Assembly: GCA_028283745.1 (NCBI GenBank)
Contig: JAPWJZ010000004.1
Coordinates: 310,001 to 374,000 of the forward strand
Origin: Micavibrio sp.
GTDB lineage: Bacteria; Pseudomonadota; Alphaproteobacteria; Micavibrionales; UBA2020
Reading direction: 5' to 3'
Length of the DNA stretch: 64,000 nucleotides
Part shown: positions 62,268 through 64,000 of the stretch, piece after piece
Position numbering within the stretch: position 1 is the first letter of the stretch
Layout of the letters: each line of letters starts with the position of its first letter
The notes under the pieces: generated by a model
The model's database searches: none
The model's input: only the letters and a program-made list of their open reading frames with translations
What the model was told of the DNA's origin: nothing
Position numbers and translations under genes: made by a program

Positions 62268-63134
62268 TTAAAAAACGTCGCCGCCGATGCCGCCATCGCC
62301 GGGGCCTTTCGGTTTCGGGGGTTTCGGGCCGCCTTTTTTCGGGGCGATCTGGCCTTTGACGAGTTCCAGCGCGCCGTCGTTGTCGACTTCGAGCTTGTAG
62401 GGGCTGGATGCTGCGTCTGCCGCTTTGTTGAACGCCTGCATAAAGCGGCTGTCCAGCTTCTTGTCGTTGCCCCAGATGTTTTTCACATCGCCGTACAGCT
62501 GTTCTTCCTGGCCGGGCGGGAACATGATTTTCTGGCCCGGGTTTTCCTTGGCCGCTTTCGCGATTTGGGTCGTGATCTGGTCAAGGCTGGTGATCAGCAG
62601 CGATTCATAGGCGCGCTTGGTATCGGGCGTTGCCTTGGCAAGGTTGCCATCGCGCTCGGACGGGTACGCATCAATGTGGACGACTTCGGCAATCAGGCCC
62701 GCGACATTGTCGCCGAACTTGGCGGCGATGTTTTTGTAATCAACGGGGGAGCGCACGCAGTCGATGAGCAGCACAGCCGCCACCAGTTCCGGCGAGGCGT
62801 TATCCGCATGCTGGGCCGCGATTTTCGCAGGGCCGACGCGGCGGGTGTCAAACATGTTTTCCAGCTCGCGCGCGATAATGGCGGGGCCGGCCTTCAGCTG
62901 CTGGTTCAGCATGTCTTCCAGCGCTTTTTTGTTGGCCTTGTATTCCGCATCGCTCATGCTGCCGTCTTCTTTTTCAAGGTCGAGCATCATGACTTGCTGG
63001 TTGTGGAAGATTTCCATTTGCTGCTGGAAGCTTTTGTACGCTTCCTTGGAATTGCCCTGCGCGTTGGCGCGGCTGTAATTGAAGGCTTCCTCGACCAGCT
63101 TGTTCTTGGGAAGTCCTGAATTTGCGAAGTCCAT
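62268..63134 (-). CDS. Unknown protein with degenerate RSH-like HD region
   Basis: The protein has 288 residues from the ATG at 63134 (GGAG upstream); an ATG at 63182 would add 16 residues. The N-terminal half is helical. Residues 105-200, with SPELVAAVLLIDCVR, KNIAAKFGDNVAGLIAEVVH and KRAYESLLITSLDQI, follow the spacing of the RelA/SpoT hydrolase domain, in which the HD is replaced by ID and other metal-binding residues are absent. The C-terminus is Lys/Pro/Gly-rich (KKGGPKPPKPKGPGDGG). The likeness is weak, and hydrolase activity is unlikely. Confidence 0.6.
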   Translation of the reverse strand: MDFANSGLPKNKLVEEAFNYSRANAQGNSKEAYKSFQQQMEIFHNQQVMMLDLEKEDGSMSDAEYKANKKALEDMLNQQLKAGPAIIARELENMFDTRRVGPAKIAAQHADNASPELVAAVLLIDCVRSPVDYKNIAAKFGDNVAGLIAEVVHIDAYPSERDGNLAKATPDTKRAYESLLITSLDQITTQIAKAAKENPGQKIMFPPGQEEQLYGDVKNIWGNDKKLDSRFMQAFNKAADAASSPYKLEVDNDGALELVKGQIAPKKGGPKPPKPKGPGDGGIGGDVF

Positions 63135-63312
63135 AAGGCCATGCTCCTTGCGGTTTTGAATCCGGCATTCAGGGGCATGCAAAAGGCATGTCCGCGATGC
63201 GGCTTTGAAGTATTCGTGTGGATATTAGAGGTAGCACGGTTTGCGCATAACCAAAAGAGCCTAAGAACCGCAATATAATATGCGGATTAGGGAAACATGC
63301 GGCAGGGCCCCG

Positions 63313-64000
63313 TTACTCGCCGCTTTGCAGCAGCGTGCCGGCCTTGCGCGCGCTGTTGAAGGCGAATTGCAGCAGCGTCATGGCGATAACCATGTAGATG
63401 CAATTGAGCCCGAAGGCCAGCCACATTTCCGATGCCAGGAAACGATGCTCCAGCACAAGGCCGCGCAGGCCTTCAAACACGTGCGCTGCCGGCAGCGCCT
63501 GCGAGACCGGCTGCAGCCAGACAGGCAGCGCCGAAATGGGATAATACACCGCGCAGAACGGGGCGAGGAAGAAGGTAAGCGCCCAAGCCATCGTTTCCGC
63601 CCCCTGCCCCGCCTTCAACAGCAGCGCCATGATAAGGAAGCCGAGCCACCAGCCCATGAACATGATGTTGACGAAGAAGAACAGCAGCGGCAGGCCGAAA
63701 TCAAAAATAGAAAAGCCATAGAACGGAATGGCAAGGAAGGCCGCCGGCAGCATGCCCGCCAGCGCGCGCAGGACGGAGAATATCATCATCGCCGACCACC
63801 ATTCCCACGGACGCAGGGGGCTGACGAACAGGTGCCCGAGATTGCGGGCCCAGACTTCTTCAAGGTATGACAGCGTCACGCCCAGCTGCGTGCGGAACAA
63901 CATATCCCATAGCAACACCGCGCCCAGCAGCATGCCAAAGGCAACCGCGCCCTTGCCCATGGTGCCGCCGACGGAAGCATTGGCGATGTATTTACTGATG
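63313..64000 (-). CDS. ABC-2 permease, start beyond window edge
   Basis: At least 229 residues are visible with about five or six hydrophobic segments; the frame stays open to the window edge (ISKYIANASVGGTMGKG), so the ATG at 63960 is internal and the true start lies outside. LEEVWARNLGHLFVSPLRPW followed by PISALPVWLQPVSQALPAAH is typical of ABC-2 export permeases (polysaccharide or drug type). The ATPase should lie upstream of the gene, outside this window. It is followed by the 62268 gene on the same strand after 178 bases. Confidence 0.85.
   Translation of the reverse strand, partial: ISKYIANASVGGTMGKGAVAFGMLLGAVLLWDMLFRTQLGVTLSYLEEVWARNLGHLFVSPLRPWEWWSAMMIFSVLRALAGMLPAAFLAIPFYGFSIFDFGLPLLFFFVNIMFMGWWLGFLIMALLLKAGQGAETMAWALTFFLAPFCAVYYPISALPVWLQPVSQALPAAHVFEGLRGLVLEHRFLASEMWLAFGLNCIYMVIAMTLLQFAFNSARKAGTLLQSGE

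Noticed and set aside
1..64000. CRISPR arrays, rRNA genes, restriction-modification or toxin-antitoxin systems
   Set aside because: I scanned by eye for regular repeats with unique spacers and for typical proteins of such systems and saw none.

Overview
The window looks like chromosomal DNA of a moderately GC-rich alphaproteobacterium. The evidence is gene content and order: kdsB followed by pheA, ftsK followed by lolA, recR and a HAD nucleotidase followed by dapD and dapE, a CpdR-type receiver protein, and a perfect CtrA-type box (TTAA-N7-TTAA). LPS genes (kdsB), Lol lipoprotein transport and Sec/lipoprotein signal peptides mark a diderm cell. An isolated FlgC-like gene suggests a flagellum. 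The genus cannot be fixed from sequence alone; type IV pili of this kind are uncommon in alphaproteobacteria.

Positions 1-12500 hold mainly small envelope genes: two unknown secreted proteins, a BepA-like M48 protease, a ScsC/DsbA-like oxidoreductase, two Cys-rich small proteins (one a metallothionein-like lipoprotein), a periplasmic rhodanese, a CpdR-like receiver without its phosphoacceptor Asp, tRNA-Val, a decayed alpha/beta hydrolase, an M15 peptidase, a probable new structured RNA with its own promoter and terminator (about 9755-9990), a methyltransferase and a WaaP-like kinase. Positions 12600-16420 are a MarR-controlled AaeB/AaeX/AaeA-type efflux operon with a SlyA-consensus operator. 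Positions 16500-18800 are a SulP transporter plus beta-carbonic anhydrase pair, a likely bicarbonate uptake unit.

Positions 18800-35520 carry housekeeping genes: kup, kdsB, pheA, ftsK, lolA, recR, dapD and dapE. Between them lie unknown lipoproteins and a stand-alone LPD7-domain protein.

Positions 35700-59760 form one 24-kb type IV pilus island of MSHA type. On the plus strand are three large paralogous prepilin-like proteins; the first carries an animal-type SUEL (rhamnose/galactose-binding) lectin domain and a Cys-rich repeat stalk, and the third is frameshifted. On the minus strand are two nearly identical major pilins with different promoters, then an AraC regulator with seven membrane segments. 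The assembly operon follows, read from 59759 down: extension ATPase with a MshEN domain, platform protein, PilM/N-like, PilO-like and PilP-like proteins, ABC ATPase, TPR protein, prepilin peptidase, PilT, PilU, secretin, ABC permease and a membrane-anchored partner. I infer a retractile pilus displaying lectin-type tip adhesins, with an ABC transporter built into its assembly locus. This is the most unusual system in the window.

Positions 60120-64000 hold a DUF2147 protein, a shortened CobT-like protein lacking the catalytic Glu region, an ankyrin protein, a protein with a degenerate RelA/SpoT-like HD region, and the end of an ABC-2 permease cut by the window edge.
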